Source of the DNA: Bacilli bacterium
GTDB taxonomy: Bacteria > Bacillota_I > Bacilli_A > RF39 > UBA660
Reading direction: 5' to 3'
DNA: 13,379 bases
Assembly (NCBI GenBank): GCA_028685445.1
Contig: JAQUDY010000015.1
Location: 1 to 13,379, forward strand
Below the pieces are notes generated by a model. It worked only from the letters and a program-made list of their open reading frames with translations, did not search any database and had not been told where the DNA came from. Made by a program: the position numbers and the translations under genes. Within the stretch, counting starts at the first letter, position 1; every line of letters starts with the position of its first letter. Below are positions 7,730 through 13,338 of the stretch, one piece after another.

Positions 7730-7759
7730 ATTATACACAGTTTAATAATTATACTGCAA
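7730..7759 (-). promoter_or_regulatory. Sigma-A promoter of the ferredoxin gene
   Basis: On the minus strand TTGCAG (7754-7759) and a perfect TATAAT (7730-7735) are 18 bases apart. GGAGG and the ATG at 7714 follow at normal distances. Confidence 0.7.
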
Positions 7760-7791
7760 GTAATATTCCAAATGTTTACATTTTGTGTTAT

Positions 7792-7797
7792 TATAAT
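7792..7797 (+). promoter_or_regulatory. -10 box of the tail-anchored protein gene
   Basis: A perfect TATAAT lies 18 bases before the ATG at 7816. A TTTACA (7775-7780) is present, but only 11 bases upstream, too close for a normal -35, so only the -10 is claimed. Confidence 0.4.
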
Positions 7798-7815
7798 TTT
7801 AGAGTGGGTGATTTC

Positions 7816-8586
7816 ATGAGTTCACGTATGGATAAGTATGGTATTGAAAAACCTGAACTAAGAAGTAGAACAGAAATAAATGCCGAGCTATATCAGAACA
7901 ATGAAGTAAGTGATTATAATAAAGTAGATTTAAATTCTAATATTTCAATTTTAAAAGCGGATGCTAAAAATATTGATATTAATTTAATAAAAGAGATGCT
8001 AGATAAAAAGTATAGTGAGAACATACCTAAAAGAAAATCAATTGCAATATCAGTTGATGAAGATGAAGTTTATAAAGAGAAAATAAATACTAAAGAATAT
8101 GATATAAATGAAATATTAGCAAAAGCAAAGACTAAGCAAAACACAGATTATAATAAAGAAAGATTAAAAAAGTTAAGAGATACCAACTATGAAATTTTAA
8201 AAAATCTAGATTTAGAATTAAAAAATGCGGATGCAGAAAACAAAAAAGTAAATGATGAACATGAATTGATGAGTTTAATAAATACAATCACTAAAAAGGA
8301 ACTTTTAAATCAAAAACAGGCAAGTAAAGAAGCAGAAGATTTACTAAATCTAAGTGATGAATCTGAAATAGAAAAAACATTAATAGAAAACAAGTCATTA
8401 GAAAATTCTTTTTATACAGGAAATCTTGTTGTGAACGATAAAGATTTTGAAGATTTTAAAGAAATTCAAAAAGATATAAAATCAAATTCGGTTCTAATCA
8501 AAATTTTGATTGTATTATTTATAATAATATTATTAGTAGTGTCAACATTTTTATTAAATAAATATTTAAATTTAGGCTGGTTTTAA
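7816..8586 (+). CDS. Unknown tail-anchored membrane protein
   Basis: The start is the ATG at 7816, preceded by GGGTGATTTC; the open frame can be extended 11 codons to a TTG, but that would lie on top of the -10 box. The 256 residues are highly charged and mainly helical, rich in Lys, Glu, Asp and Asn, with coiled-coil-like stretches around residues 105-200, and end in one hydrophobic helix (about 229-252) and four residues. There is no signal peptide, so the bulk should be cytoplasmic with the tail in the membrane. I do not recognise the family. It lies directly ahead of yunB but is separated from it by a weak terminator. The second gene after it, at 9386-10177, has a similar tail-anchored layout. 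Confidence 0.7.
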   Translation: MSSRMDKYGIEKPELRSRTEINAELYQNNEVSDYNKVDLNSNISILKADAKNIDINLIKEMLDKKYSENIPKRKSIAISVDEDEVYKEKINTKEYDINEILAKAKTKQNTDYNKERLKKLRDTNYEILKNLDLELKNADAENKKVNDEHELMSLINTITKKELLNQKQASKEAEDLLNLSDESEIEKTLIENKSLENSFYTGNLVVNDKDFEDFKEIQKDIKSNSVLIKILIVLFIIILLVVSTFLLNKYLNLGWF

Positions 8587-8599
8587 TACAAGCCTTTTT
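8574..8599 (+). terminator. Terminator between the tail-anchored gene and yunB
   Basis: AGGCT (8574-8578) pairs with AGCCT (8591-8595), with a further G-C pair after one mismatch, and TTTTT follows. The stop codon of the preceding gene lies in the loop. The stem is short but has good base pairs and the T tract is in the right place. Confidence 0.5.
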
Positions 8600-8612
8600 A
8601 ATTACATATATT
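8584..8612 (+). promoter_or_regulatory. Candidate sigma-E-like promoter of yunB
   Basis: CATATATT (8605-8612) differs at one position from the sigma-E -10 consensus CATACAnT known in Bacillus subtilis. TAATACA (8584-8590), 14 bases upstream, matches five of seven positions of the -35 element. The ATG is only four bases past the -10, so the message would be leaderless or nearly so, and the gap is a little short. AT-rich sequence raises the chance of a false match. Confidence 0.4.
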
Positions 8613-8616
8613 TAAT

Positions 8617-9333
8617 ATGAAAAGATTTAAATTTAAAAAAAGAATATATATAAAAAGTAATAGAATTATATTATTAATAGTGATAATTATTGTTTTAAAT
8701 ACATATTTCTTTTATTTGATATTTCTAAATAAATTAAGTGAATCACTAATAGAAACTGCGAGAAGAGAAATAAAAGAAATAACTTTTAATATAGTAACAA
8801 AAAACTTAACAAAAGAAAAATTAAGCTCAATTGCGGCAGAGGAATTAATAGTTATTAAAAAAAATAAACAAGACGAAATAACAGATGTTGATTTTAAATT
8901 AGATTTAGCATATGCCGCAATGATAGATATAAAAAGTAATGTAGAGGAAGAAGTTAAGAATTTAAAATACGGTAATGTTCCCAGCACTGCTATTAGCATT
9001 GGAGATAATCTAATAATTAAAATACCATATTATACTTATACTAAGAATGGGCTATTAATGAATTTAGGACCAAAAATTCATGTTAAAATTAATTTACTAG
9101 AAAATGTTATTGGAGATGTTTTTTCTAAAATAAGTAGTTATGGAATAAACACAGTACTAATAAACTTATATTTAAAATTATATATAACAGAAAGCTTTTT
9201 ATATCCTGTGTATGATGAAAAGATCAACTTAGAATTCGAAGTTTTAATAGCAAGCAGAGTTATTCAAGGAAAAATACCAAGTTTTTATAATGGTGTATTA
9301 GAAAATAGTAGTCCTATAATAAATGTAAAGTAA
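8617..9333 (+). CDS. yunB: Sporulation protein YunB
   Basis: A 238-residue protein with a basic start, one membrane helix at about 17-37 and a large domain on the outer side. The domain has an N-terminal helical part, a 'LGPKIHVKINLL' segment, and the C-terminal strand pattern PVYDEKINLEFEVLIASRVIQGKIPSFYNG, where YunB proteins read ...IEVTTQIPIAETVIVGDVPDTYYN. In Bacillus subtilis yunB is expressed in the mother cell under sigma-E and is needed for normal spore formation; its biochemical action is not known. There is no Shine-Dalgarno sequence before the ATG, and a sigma-E-like box lies in the 30-base gap. Length is close to that of the Bacillus protein. Finding it here suggests a sporulating ancestor, and perhaps current sporulation. 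Confidence 0.8.
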   Translation: MKRFKFKKRIYIKSNRIILLIVIIIVLNTYFFYLIFLNKLSESLIETARREIKEITFNIVTKNLTKEKLSSIAAEELIVIKKNKQDEITDVDFKLDLAYAAMIDIKSNVEEEVKNLKYGNVPSTAISIGDNLIIKIPYYTYTKNGLLMNLGPKIHVKINLLENVIGDVFSKISSYGINTVLINLYLKLYITESFLYPVYDEKINLEFEVLIASRVIQGKIPSFYNGVLENSSPIINVK

Positions 9334-9385
9334 TATAGAAAAATATAAGTTGGTGTGTTATATTAATACTAGAAAGGTAAGTGCC

Positions 9386-10177
9386 ATGAATATATTTATA
9401 AATAATGGAATTCATAATGGAATTATAAGTTATTTGAATTTTATTAATAATAATGAAATAAATAATAAACATATTTATGAGTTTTGGGTTATTCGTATTT
9501 TAATTCGTATTTATGGTGAAATAAATATAATTAATCCTTTTAAGTTAAGAAAAGAAGAAAGTTTTAAAAATAATCTATTAATTTACGGTTTAAAGGAAAT
9601 TGAAGTGGATTCATTTATCAAATTCATGAATGAATATGATAAATGGTTAAATAGTCCGGTTGAACCAGCAAAAACTGATATTCCTAACAAAATAAATATA
9701 ATTTTAATCAATATGATATTACTAAAGAAAACAATTAATAATATTGATAAAAATGATATTGAATGTTTTGATGATTTCTTTTGTCCAGAAAAAGGAGATA
9801 TGTTAAAAGTACAAAACTTAATAATGAATGAACCTTATACTACCTCTAAATTATGGTTAAGAAAAAAGAATTCATTTAATAATGATTTTAAGTTTCAAGA
9901 AATAACTGAACAATTATTAACTGAAAATGATTATAATCGCTACGGTTTAATATTAAATGAAGTAAAACAGTTATCTAATTTAAAAATAAGAGAAATCAAT
10001 AATAAAATAATTACAGAAGATTCCGAAAATAATGAAGGTGGAAGAACTAAGTTTGATCCAAAAAAATTAATATTAACTAGTGGAAGTGGTTTTGTAGACA
10101 CTATAGTACTTTTAAGTATTATGGCAACAGAAATTATGATTGGTTTATTAATAGCGTTTTGGTTTTTAAGGAGATAA
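9386..10177 (+). CDS. Unknown protein with C-terminal membrane anchor
   Basis: The ATG at 9386 is preceded by AGAAAGGT; the frame could begin 36 bases earlier at a TTG, but that has no ribosome site. The 263 residues are soluble and helical for the first 230 or so (Asn/Ile/Lys-rich, with an FDDFFCPEKGD stretch near residues 130-140), then have a charged, Gly-rich linker, and end in a membrane helix at about 237-260 followed by two arginines. There is no N-terminal signal. I do not recognise the family. It sits between yunB and yutD, 52 bases after yunB, so it may belong to the same unit, and the start of yutD is coupled to its stop. Its layout (cytoplasmic domain, anchor at the end) repeats that of the gene before yunB, though the two sequences are not obviously similar. 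Confidence 0.7.
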   Translation: MNIFINNGIHNGIISYLNFINNNEINNKHIYEFWVIRILIRIYGEINIINPFKLRKEESFKNNLLIYGLKEIEVDSFIKFMNEYDKWLNSPVEPAKTDIPNKINIILINMILLKKTINNIDKNDIECFDDFFCPEKGDMLKVQNLIMNEPYTTSKLWLRKKNSFNNDFKFQEITEQLLTENDYNRYGLILNEVKQLSNLKIREINNKIITEDSENNEGGRTKFDPKKLILTSGSGFVDTIVLLSIMATEIMIGLLIAFWFLRR

Positions 10178-10178
10178 A

Positions 10179-10454
10179 ATGGAAGAAAATTTTTATGATG
10201 AGAACAAATATATAATATTAAAAGATTACCGTGAAGGATATAATAAAGAAATGATTCAAGAAAAATTTTCTGATTATTTTGTAAATTATGATTATGTACT
10301 AGGAGATTTGGCTTATGGTAAACTTCGTTTAAAAGGTTTTTATAAAGAATCTAATAAAAATTGCAAAGAAATTAATAATTATAAAAACATAGAAAACTAC
10401 TTACTAAATCACTGTGCCTATGATTGTCGTTATTTTATTATCGAAAAAAAGTGA
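10179..10454 (+). CDS. yutD: YutD family protein (DUF1027)
   Basis: A small cytoplasmic protein of 91 residues. It matches YutD/DUF1027: ILKDYREGYN near residues 13-22 and YDYVLGDLAYGKLRLKGFY at 37-55 correspond to the conserved block with GDWGYGxLRLKGF, and the C-terminal half has the ENYLLNHCAYDCRYFIIEKK ending with two cysteines, where Bacillus YutD reads C-N-F-G-C-A-Y-F. The function is not known; the family is widespread in Bacilli. The ribosome site AAGGAGAT lies in the last codons of the gene before it, with one base between stop and ATG, so translation is coupled. It is the only gene here that ends in TGA, and homologues stop at the same place, which shows that TGA is a stop codon in this organism. 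Confidence 0.85.
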   Translation: MEENFYDENKYIILKDYREGYNKEMIQEKFSDYFVNYDYVLGDLAYGKLRLKGFYKESNKNCKEINNYKNIENYLLNHCAYDCRYFIIEKK

Positions 10455-10483
10455 TTGTATAAGAATTTTTTTTATGGTATTAT
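10455..10483 (+). promoter_or_regulatory. Promoter ahead of the DUF1292-like gene
   Basis: TTGTAT (10455-10460) and TGGTATTAT, with TATTAT at 10478-10483 and an extended -10 TG, are separated by exactly 17 bases. Transcription would start near 10490, just ahead of AGCGAGG and the ATG at 10509. It begins directly after the TGA of yutD. Confidence 0.65.
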
Positions 10484-10508
10484 TAAATAGAATAGCGAGG
10501 TTATATAA

Positions 10509-10802
10509 ATGAATAATGTAGAAATCAAATTGCCTAGCGGTGAAACAATTAATGTAGAGTTAATAAGTTATTTTGAAGTAGTAAACATCAGTAAAAAATA
10601 CTTATTTTATACCAAAAACGAAATGGTGGAAAATAATTTGATAAAAATGTACGTTGCTGAAGTTTTAACTATAGATAATTCTATTGCTATAAATGAAAAA
10701 ATGTCTGAACAAGAATGGAATGACTTAAAAAATATAATGAAGTCAATTTTATTAGGTGAAAAAAATAACAACATTAAATATTTAGAAATAGGGGGTGCTT
10801 AA
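10509..10802 (+). CDS. DUF1292-like small protein
   Basis: A 97-residue soluble protein without signal or membrane segment. Its order of strands, 'INVELISYFEVVNISKKYLFYTKNE' then 'IKMYVAEVLTIDNSIAI' and an acidic, Trp-containing SEQEWNDLKNIM helix, resembles the DUF1292/YrzB pattern (a leader strand, f-eV...g-kYl-yt..., then a y-a-v strand and an e-W helix). That family has no known function. The match is by pattern and moderately sure. GCGAGG lies before the ATG. The gene has its own promoter and is followed after two bases by the disordered protein, so those two form a unit that ends at the terminator at 11419-11446. Confidence 0.55.
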   Translation: MNNVEIKLPSGETINVELISYFEVVNISKKYLFYTKNEMVENNLIKMYVAEVLTIDNSIAINEKMSEQEWNDLKNIMKSILLGEKNNNIKYLEIGGA

Positions 10803-10804
10803 AT

Positions 10805-11425
10805 ATGCAACCATTAAATGTTGGTGTGACAAATATAATTGCAATTGATAATTTAAAAAAAGAAAATTTTATTAAAAAATATAATGAAGGATTACTAGCA
10901 ATGAAAAACGAAATAGCGACTAATACTCAAAAAAATGAACAACAAATAATTAATACGCCTACTAATCCTAGTGTAACAAATGCAGATATATTATCGCAGA
11001 ATCTATCTGCGCCAATTTCAGATGCAAATTTAGAAGCTAATCCTGTAGAAAATAAAAAACAAGAACAAATAGGTAACCAAGCGCTTTCTACAGATTCTGA
11101 TTTAACAGAAATAATGTATGATGTTGCAAGCATCCAAGATAGTTTAGATAAATTAGTTGCTAAGATAATAGCATCTTTTCCAAACAAAGAAGTAGTCGAA
11201 ACAAAAACAGCCAACGAAGATATTATGAATCCAATGATTAAAGACGACCCTTTAATTGTAGAAAATAATCCAATTCAACAAGAGGTAGTAAATCAAAGTA
11301 CTTTACCTAATCAAAATACTACTATTCCACAGCTGCAAAAAGAGCCTCAGCAAGAAGTGTCCCCGTTTACACCGTCTACAGAAAATATCTTTGACCAACC
11401 ACAAGGACCGAATTTAGCAGCCTAA
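10805..11425 (+). CDS. Disordered Q/N/P-rich protein, unknown function
   Basis: A 206-residue protein with no signal, no membrane helix and no cysteine. Only residues 1-40 (Met-Gln-Pro start, then a helical Lys-rich part) and a short helical segment near 98-120 (TEIMYDVASIQDSLDKLVAKI) look structured; the rest is low-complexity sequence rich in Gln, Asn, Pro, Thr and Glu, above all after residue 135. This is the layout of a flexible linker or of a partner with one helical binding site. I do not recognise it. Its ATG has AGGGGGTG just upstream and is two bases past the DUF1292-like stop. Its own stop codon lies inside the stem of the terminator. Codon use fits the neighbours. Confidence 0.65.
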   Translation: MQPLNVGVTNIIAIDNLKKENFIKKYNEGLLAMKNEIATNTQKNEQQIINTPTNPSVTNADILSQNLSAPISDANLEANPVENKKQEQIGNQALSTDSDLTEIMYDVASIQDSLDKLVAKIIASFPNKEVVETKTANEDIMNPMIKDDPLIVENNPIQQEVVNQSTLPNQNTTIPQLQKEPQQEVSPFTPSTENIFDQPQGPNLAA

Positions 11426-11446
11426 GTATATACTTAGGCTTTTTTC
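11419..11446 (+). terminator. Terminator ahead of yutH
   Basis: AGCCTAAGTA (11419-11428) and TACTTAGGCT (11431-11440) pair perfectly and are followed by TTTTTT. The stop codon of the disordered-protein gene lies inside the left arm. It is the strongest terminator in the window and leaves only 12 bases before the next ATG. Confidence 0.85.
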
Positions 11447-11453
11447 ATATAAT
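11426..11453 (+). promoter_or_regulatory. Candidate sigma-E-like promoter of yutH
   Basis: CATATAAT (11446-11453) has one mismatch to the sigma-E -10 CATACAnT, and its last six bases are also a perfect TATAAT. GTATATA (11426-11432), 13 bases upstream, matches five of seven -35 positions and overlaps the terminator stem. The ATG starts six bases after the box, where transcription itself would begin, so a leaderless message is expected. Confidence 0.45.
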
Positions 11454-11458
11454 TAATT

Positions 11459-12334
11459 ATGAAAAAGATCATTAATTATTATTATAACTTTTTTCCAGAA
11501 ACCATAAGTAAACAATATGGAGGTTTTTCTTTTGAAGATAAAGATAAAAAATATTTATTAACTGAATTAATTATTTTACCCGAGCAATTTTTAGATATAT
11601 ATGAAAATTTAATGTTATTAAATATCAAATATTTTATAATTTTATATAACAAAGATAACTTAACGGTAACTTTATATGAAAATAAGTATTACGTTCTTTT
11701 TATAATCAACTGTAACCAAAAACAAGTTTTACGTTTTGATGAACAATTCTTTATTCAATTAGACAGCGAAATTAATTGGAGTAAATTATGGAGTGAAAGA
11801 ATAGATTATTATGAAATTCAAATAAATGAATTAGCTCAAGAAAAAAAGATAATTTTACATAATGTATATTATTATATAGGCTTAACTGAGAACGCTATAA
11901 TTATAGCCGATAAGTATGAAAAACAAATAACAAAAGAAAGTGGAGTGCAACACCATCGAATGAATGCTCCAATAACCAAAGGAGATTATTTTAATCCTGC
12001 AAATATGATTGTAGATGTTTCAATTAGAGATATAGCAGAATATATAAAGAGTTCTTTTTTCATAGAAAAAAAAGACTCGATTTATTATATAGATTATATA
12101 AAGAGTCTTTATTTAACAGAAATCACTGCAAACTTATTAATAGCTAGACTTCTTTACCCTTCTTATTATTTCGATATATTTGATGAAATAATTTTAGAAA
12201 ATAGAGATGAAGAAGATCTAATTTCAATTATTAATTTGCAAAAAAATTATGAGAGACTTTTAAAAGAAATGTATATATTATTGTCTCAAGATTTTAAAAT
12301 GCTTAATATTAATTGGTTAAAAATAAAATTATAA
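11459..12334 (+). CDS. yutH: YutH-like spore coat-associated kinase-fold protein
   Basis: A 291-residue soluble protein that fits the YutH branch of the CotS spore-coat family, which has an aminoglycoside-phosphotransferase/kinase fold. Recognised segments: WSKLWSERIDYYEIQINEL (107-125), YYIGLTENAI (138-147), a HHRM stretch (165-168) where family members carry the H-x-R/H-G-D catalytic-loop remnant, FNPANMIVDVSIRDIAEYIK (about 178-197) with the RDIAEY block, and a helical C-terminus. The N-terminal lobe lacks a clear ATP loop, and HHRM replaces the usual HGD, so phosphotransfer is doubtful. Bacillus YutH is sigma-E-controlled and spore-associated. It is somewhat shorter than the Bacillus protein (about 340). 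There is no Shine-Dalgarno sequence: the ATG is 12 bases after a T tract and next to a TATAAT. The stop overlaps that of the next gene, on the other strand, by six bases. Confidence 0.65.
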   Translation: MKKIINYYYNFFPETISKQYGGFSFEDKDKKYLLTELIILPEQFLDIYENLMLLNIKYFIILYNKDNLTVTLYENKYYVLFIINCNQKQVLRFDEQFFIQLDSEINWSKLWSERIDYYEIQINELAQEKKIILHNVYYYIGLTENAIIIADKYEKQITKESGVQHHRMNAPITKGDYFNPANMIVDVSIRDIAEYIKSSFFIEKKDSIYYIDYIKSLYLTEITANLLIARLLYPSYYFDIFDEIILENRDEEDLISIINLQKNYERLLKEMYILLSQDFKMLNINWLKIKL

Positions 12335-12553
12335 TTCAACGTTAATAACATCTTTTATATCAGGAATTTTTTCTTTTAAAGCTTGCAACAGACCGCCTTT
12401 AATAGTCTCATTTCTATGTGGACAAGTTCCACATGCACCTATTAATTTAACAAAAACGACTCCATCTTGATACTTAATAAACTCTAAATCACCACCGTCA
12501 CTATTTAAATATGGTCTAAGTTGATTCAAAACTTCTATGATTTTTTCTTCCAT
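12329..12553 (-). CDS. yutI: NifU C-terminal-domain iron-sulfur carrier (YutI/Nfu type)
   Basis: A 74-residue stand-alone NifU-like domain that carries an Fe-S cluster and passes it to apo-proteins. It starts with the family's helix and SDGGDLEFI stretch (18-26), and has Cys41 and Cys44 of CGTCP, the two ligands that bind a [4Fe-4S] cluster between subunits. It then runs through TIKGGL to the usual DVINVEL end. AGGTGAT lies before the ATG and a good promoter is at 12570-12598. The gene is convergent with yutH and overlaps it by six bases, with no terminator. In Bacillus subtilis yutI lies in the same yut gene region. The ferredoxin earlier in the window is a possible client, by general role only. 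Confidence 0.93.
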   Translation of the reverse strand: MEEKIIEVLNQLRPYLNSDGGDLEFIKYQDGVVFVKLIGACGTCPHRNETIKGGLLQALKEKIPDIKDVINVEL

Positions 12554-12569
12554 TTTATCACCTACATAA

Positions 12570-12598
12570 ATTATAACTAAATCTATTAATATAGTAAA
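12570..12598 (-). promoter_or_regulatory. Promoter of the NifU-domain gene
   Basis: Minus strand TTTACT (12593-12598) and perfect TATAAT (12570-12575), 17 bases apart. It lies back to back with the promoter of the S1 gene; the -35 elements are one base apart, so the two promoters may compete. Confidence 0.7.
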
Positions 12599-12615
12599 GA
12601 GTTTTATGTTATAAT
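12586..12615 (+). promoter_or_regulatory. Extended -10 promoter of the S1-domain gene
   Basis: TTAATA (12586-12591) and TGTTATAAT (12607-12615) with an 18-base spacer and an extended -10 TG. AGAGGTG and the ATG at 12634 follow. Confidence 0.6.
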
Positions 12616-12633
12616 AAAAAAAGAGGTGTTGAT

Positions 12634-12987
12634 ATGACTATTAAAAAAGGAGATATAGTTAGAGCAGAGGTTACTGGAATTGAAGATTATGGAATTTTTG
12701 TTAAAGTTGAAAATAAATACAATGGTTTAATTCATATCTCAGAAATAGCTAGTGAATATGTTTCTAATGTAAATGAGTATGTCAAGCTAGAAGAACAAAT
12801 TTATGTTCTTGTTTTAGATATTGATAATAAAAGTAATCAATTAAAATTATCTATTAAAAATATAAACTATCAAGCAAAGAATATAAAAAATAAGGCCAAT
12901 GAAACACGAAGAGGTTTTCTTCCATTATATGAAAAACTTGATTCATGGACGAATGAGGCTATTGATGAACTAAATAAAAATACATAA
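12634..12987 (+). CDS. yugI: S1-domain RNA-binding protein, YugI/CvfD type
   Basis: A 117-residue RNA-binding protein. Residues 3-73 are one S1 domain: KGDIVRAEVTGIEDYGIFVKV, the GLIHISEIA block, then the VNEYVKLEEQIYVLVLDID turn and LKLSIKN. The C-terminal 40 residues are basic (KNIKNKANETRR) and end in GFLPLYEKLDSWTNEAIDEL, which matches the end of general stress protein 13/YugI and CvfD (GFxxLxxxLxxWI). Family members associate with ribosomes or regulate genes after transcription under stress. AGAGGTG is present before the ATG. The protein is slightly shorter than the Bacillus one (about 130). A tRNA promoter starts 15 bases after its stop and no terminator is seen between. Confidence 0.85.
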   Translation: MTIKKGDIVRAEVTGIEDYGIFVKVENKYNGLIHISEIASEYVSNVNEYVKLEEQIYVLVLDIDNKSNQLKLSIKNINYQAKNIKNKANETRRGFLPLYEKLDSWTNEAIDELNKNT

Positions 12988-13001
12988 TTAACGAAATATA
13001 C

Positions 13002-13030
13002 TTGATAAACAACAAAAAATGCGTTATACT
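13002..13030 (+). promoter_or_regulatory. Promoter of the tRNA cluster
   Basis: TTGATA (13002-13007) and TATACT (13025-13030) are 17 bases apart. Transcription would start near 13037, at the base of a perfect hairpin in front of the first tRNA. Confidence 0.75.
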
Positions 13031-13036
13031 CTAATA

Positions 13037-13054
13037 GTCTTAAATCTTTAAGAC
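13037..13054 (+). other. 5' leader hairpin of the tRNA transcript
   Basis: GTCTTAAA (13037-13044) and TTTAAGAC (13047-13054) are perfect inverted arms, placed right at the expected transcription start and 12 bases before the first tRNA. Likely a structural element of the precursor's 5' end. Confidence 0.4.
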
Positions 13055-13065
13055 AAAAGTGCCTT

Positions 13066-13154
13066 GCCCGAGTGGCGGAACAGGTAGACGCACAGGACTT
13101 AAAATCCTGCGAGATTCAACCCTCGTGCCGGTTCAAGTCCGGCCTCGGGCACCA
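13066..13154 (+). tRNA. tRNA-Leu (anticodon TAA)
   Basis: The acceptor arms GCCCGAG and CTCGGGC pair perfectly and the CCA end is encoded. The anticodon stem CAGGA/TCCTG holds loop CTTAAAA with anticodon TAA at 13100-13102, which reads UUA. A long variable arm (GAGATTCAACCCTC) marks it as class II, as expected for leucine. TrmL, encoded earlier, methylates this kind of tRNA in other bacteria. Confidence 0.97.
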
Positions 13155-13171
13155 AGTTATTTGTATAAATT

Positions 13172-13248
13172 GGGCGATTAGCTCAGTTGGTTAGAGCACC
13201 TGCCTTACAAGCAGGGGGTCGTAGGTTCGAGTCCTACATCGCCCACCA
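13172..13248 (+). tRNA. tRNA-Val (anticodon TAC)
   Basis: Acceptor GGGCGAT pairs with ATCGCCC and the CCA end is encoded. Stem CCTGC/GCAGG holds loop CTTACAA; the anticodon TAC is at 13206-13208. The D arm and T arm are normal. Confidence 0.97.
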
Positions 13249-13254
13249 TTTTAA

Positions 13255-13330
13255 GCCGACATAGCGTAACTGGCAGCGCAACTGACTTGTAATCAGTAGG
13301 TTGGGGGTTCGACTCCCTCTGTCGGCACCA
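13255..13330 (+). tRNA. tRNA-Thr (anticodon TGT)
   Basis: Acceptor GCCGACA pairs with TGTCGGC and the CCA end is encoded. Stem ACTGA/TCAGT holds loop CTTGTAA; the anticodon TGT is at 13288-13290. The D stem is GCGT/GCGC, with one G-U pair, a little different from the common GCTC/GAGC. Confidence 0.97.
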
Positions 13331-13338
13331 TTATAAAT

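Noticed and set aside
8712..8999. Open frame on the minus strand inside yunB
   Set aside because: No ribosome site, no family pattern, and the plus strand codes for YunB.
10927..11214. Open frame on the minus strand inside the disordered-protein gene
   Set aside because: The plus-strand frame has a ribosome site, operon context and a terminator; the minus frame has none. The plus protein is low-complexity, so some doubt remains.
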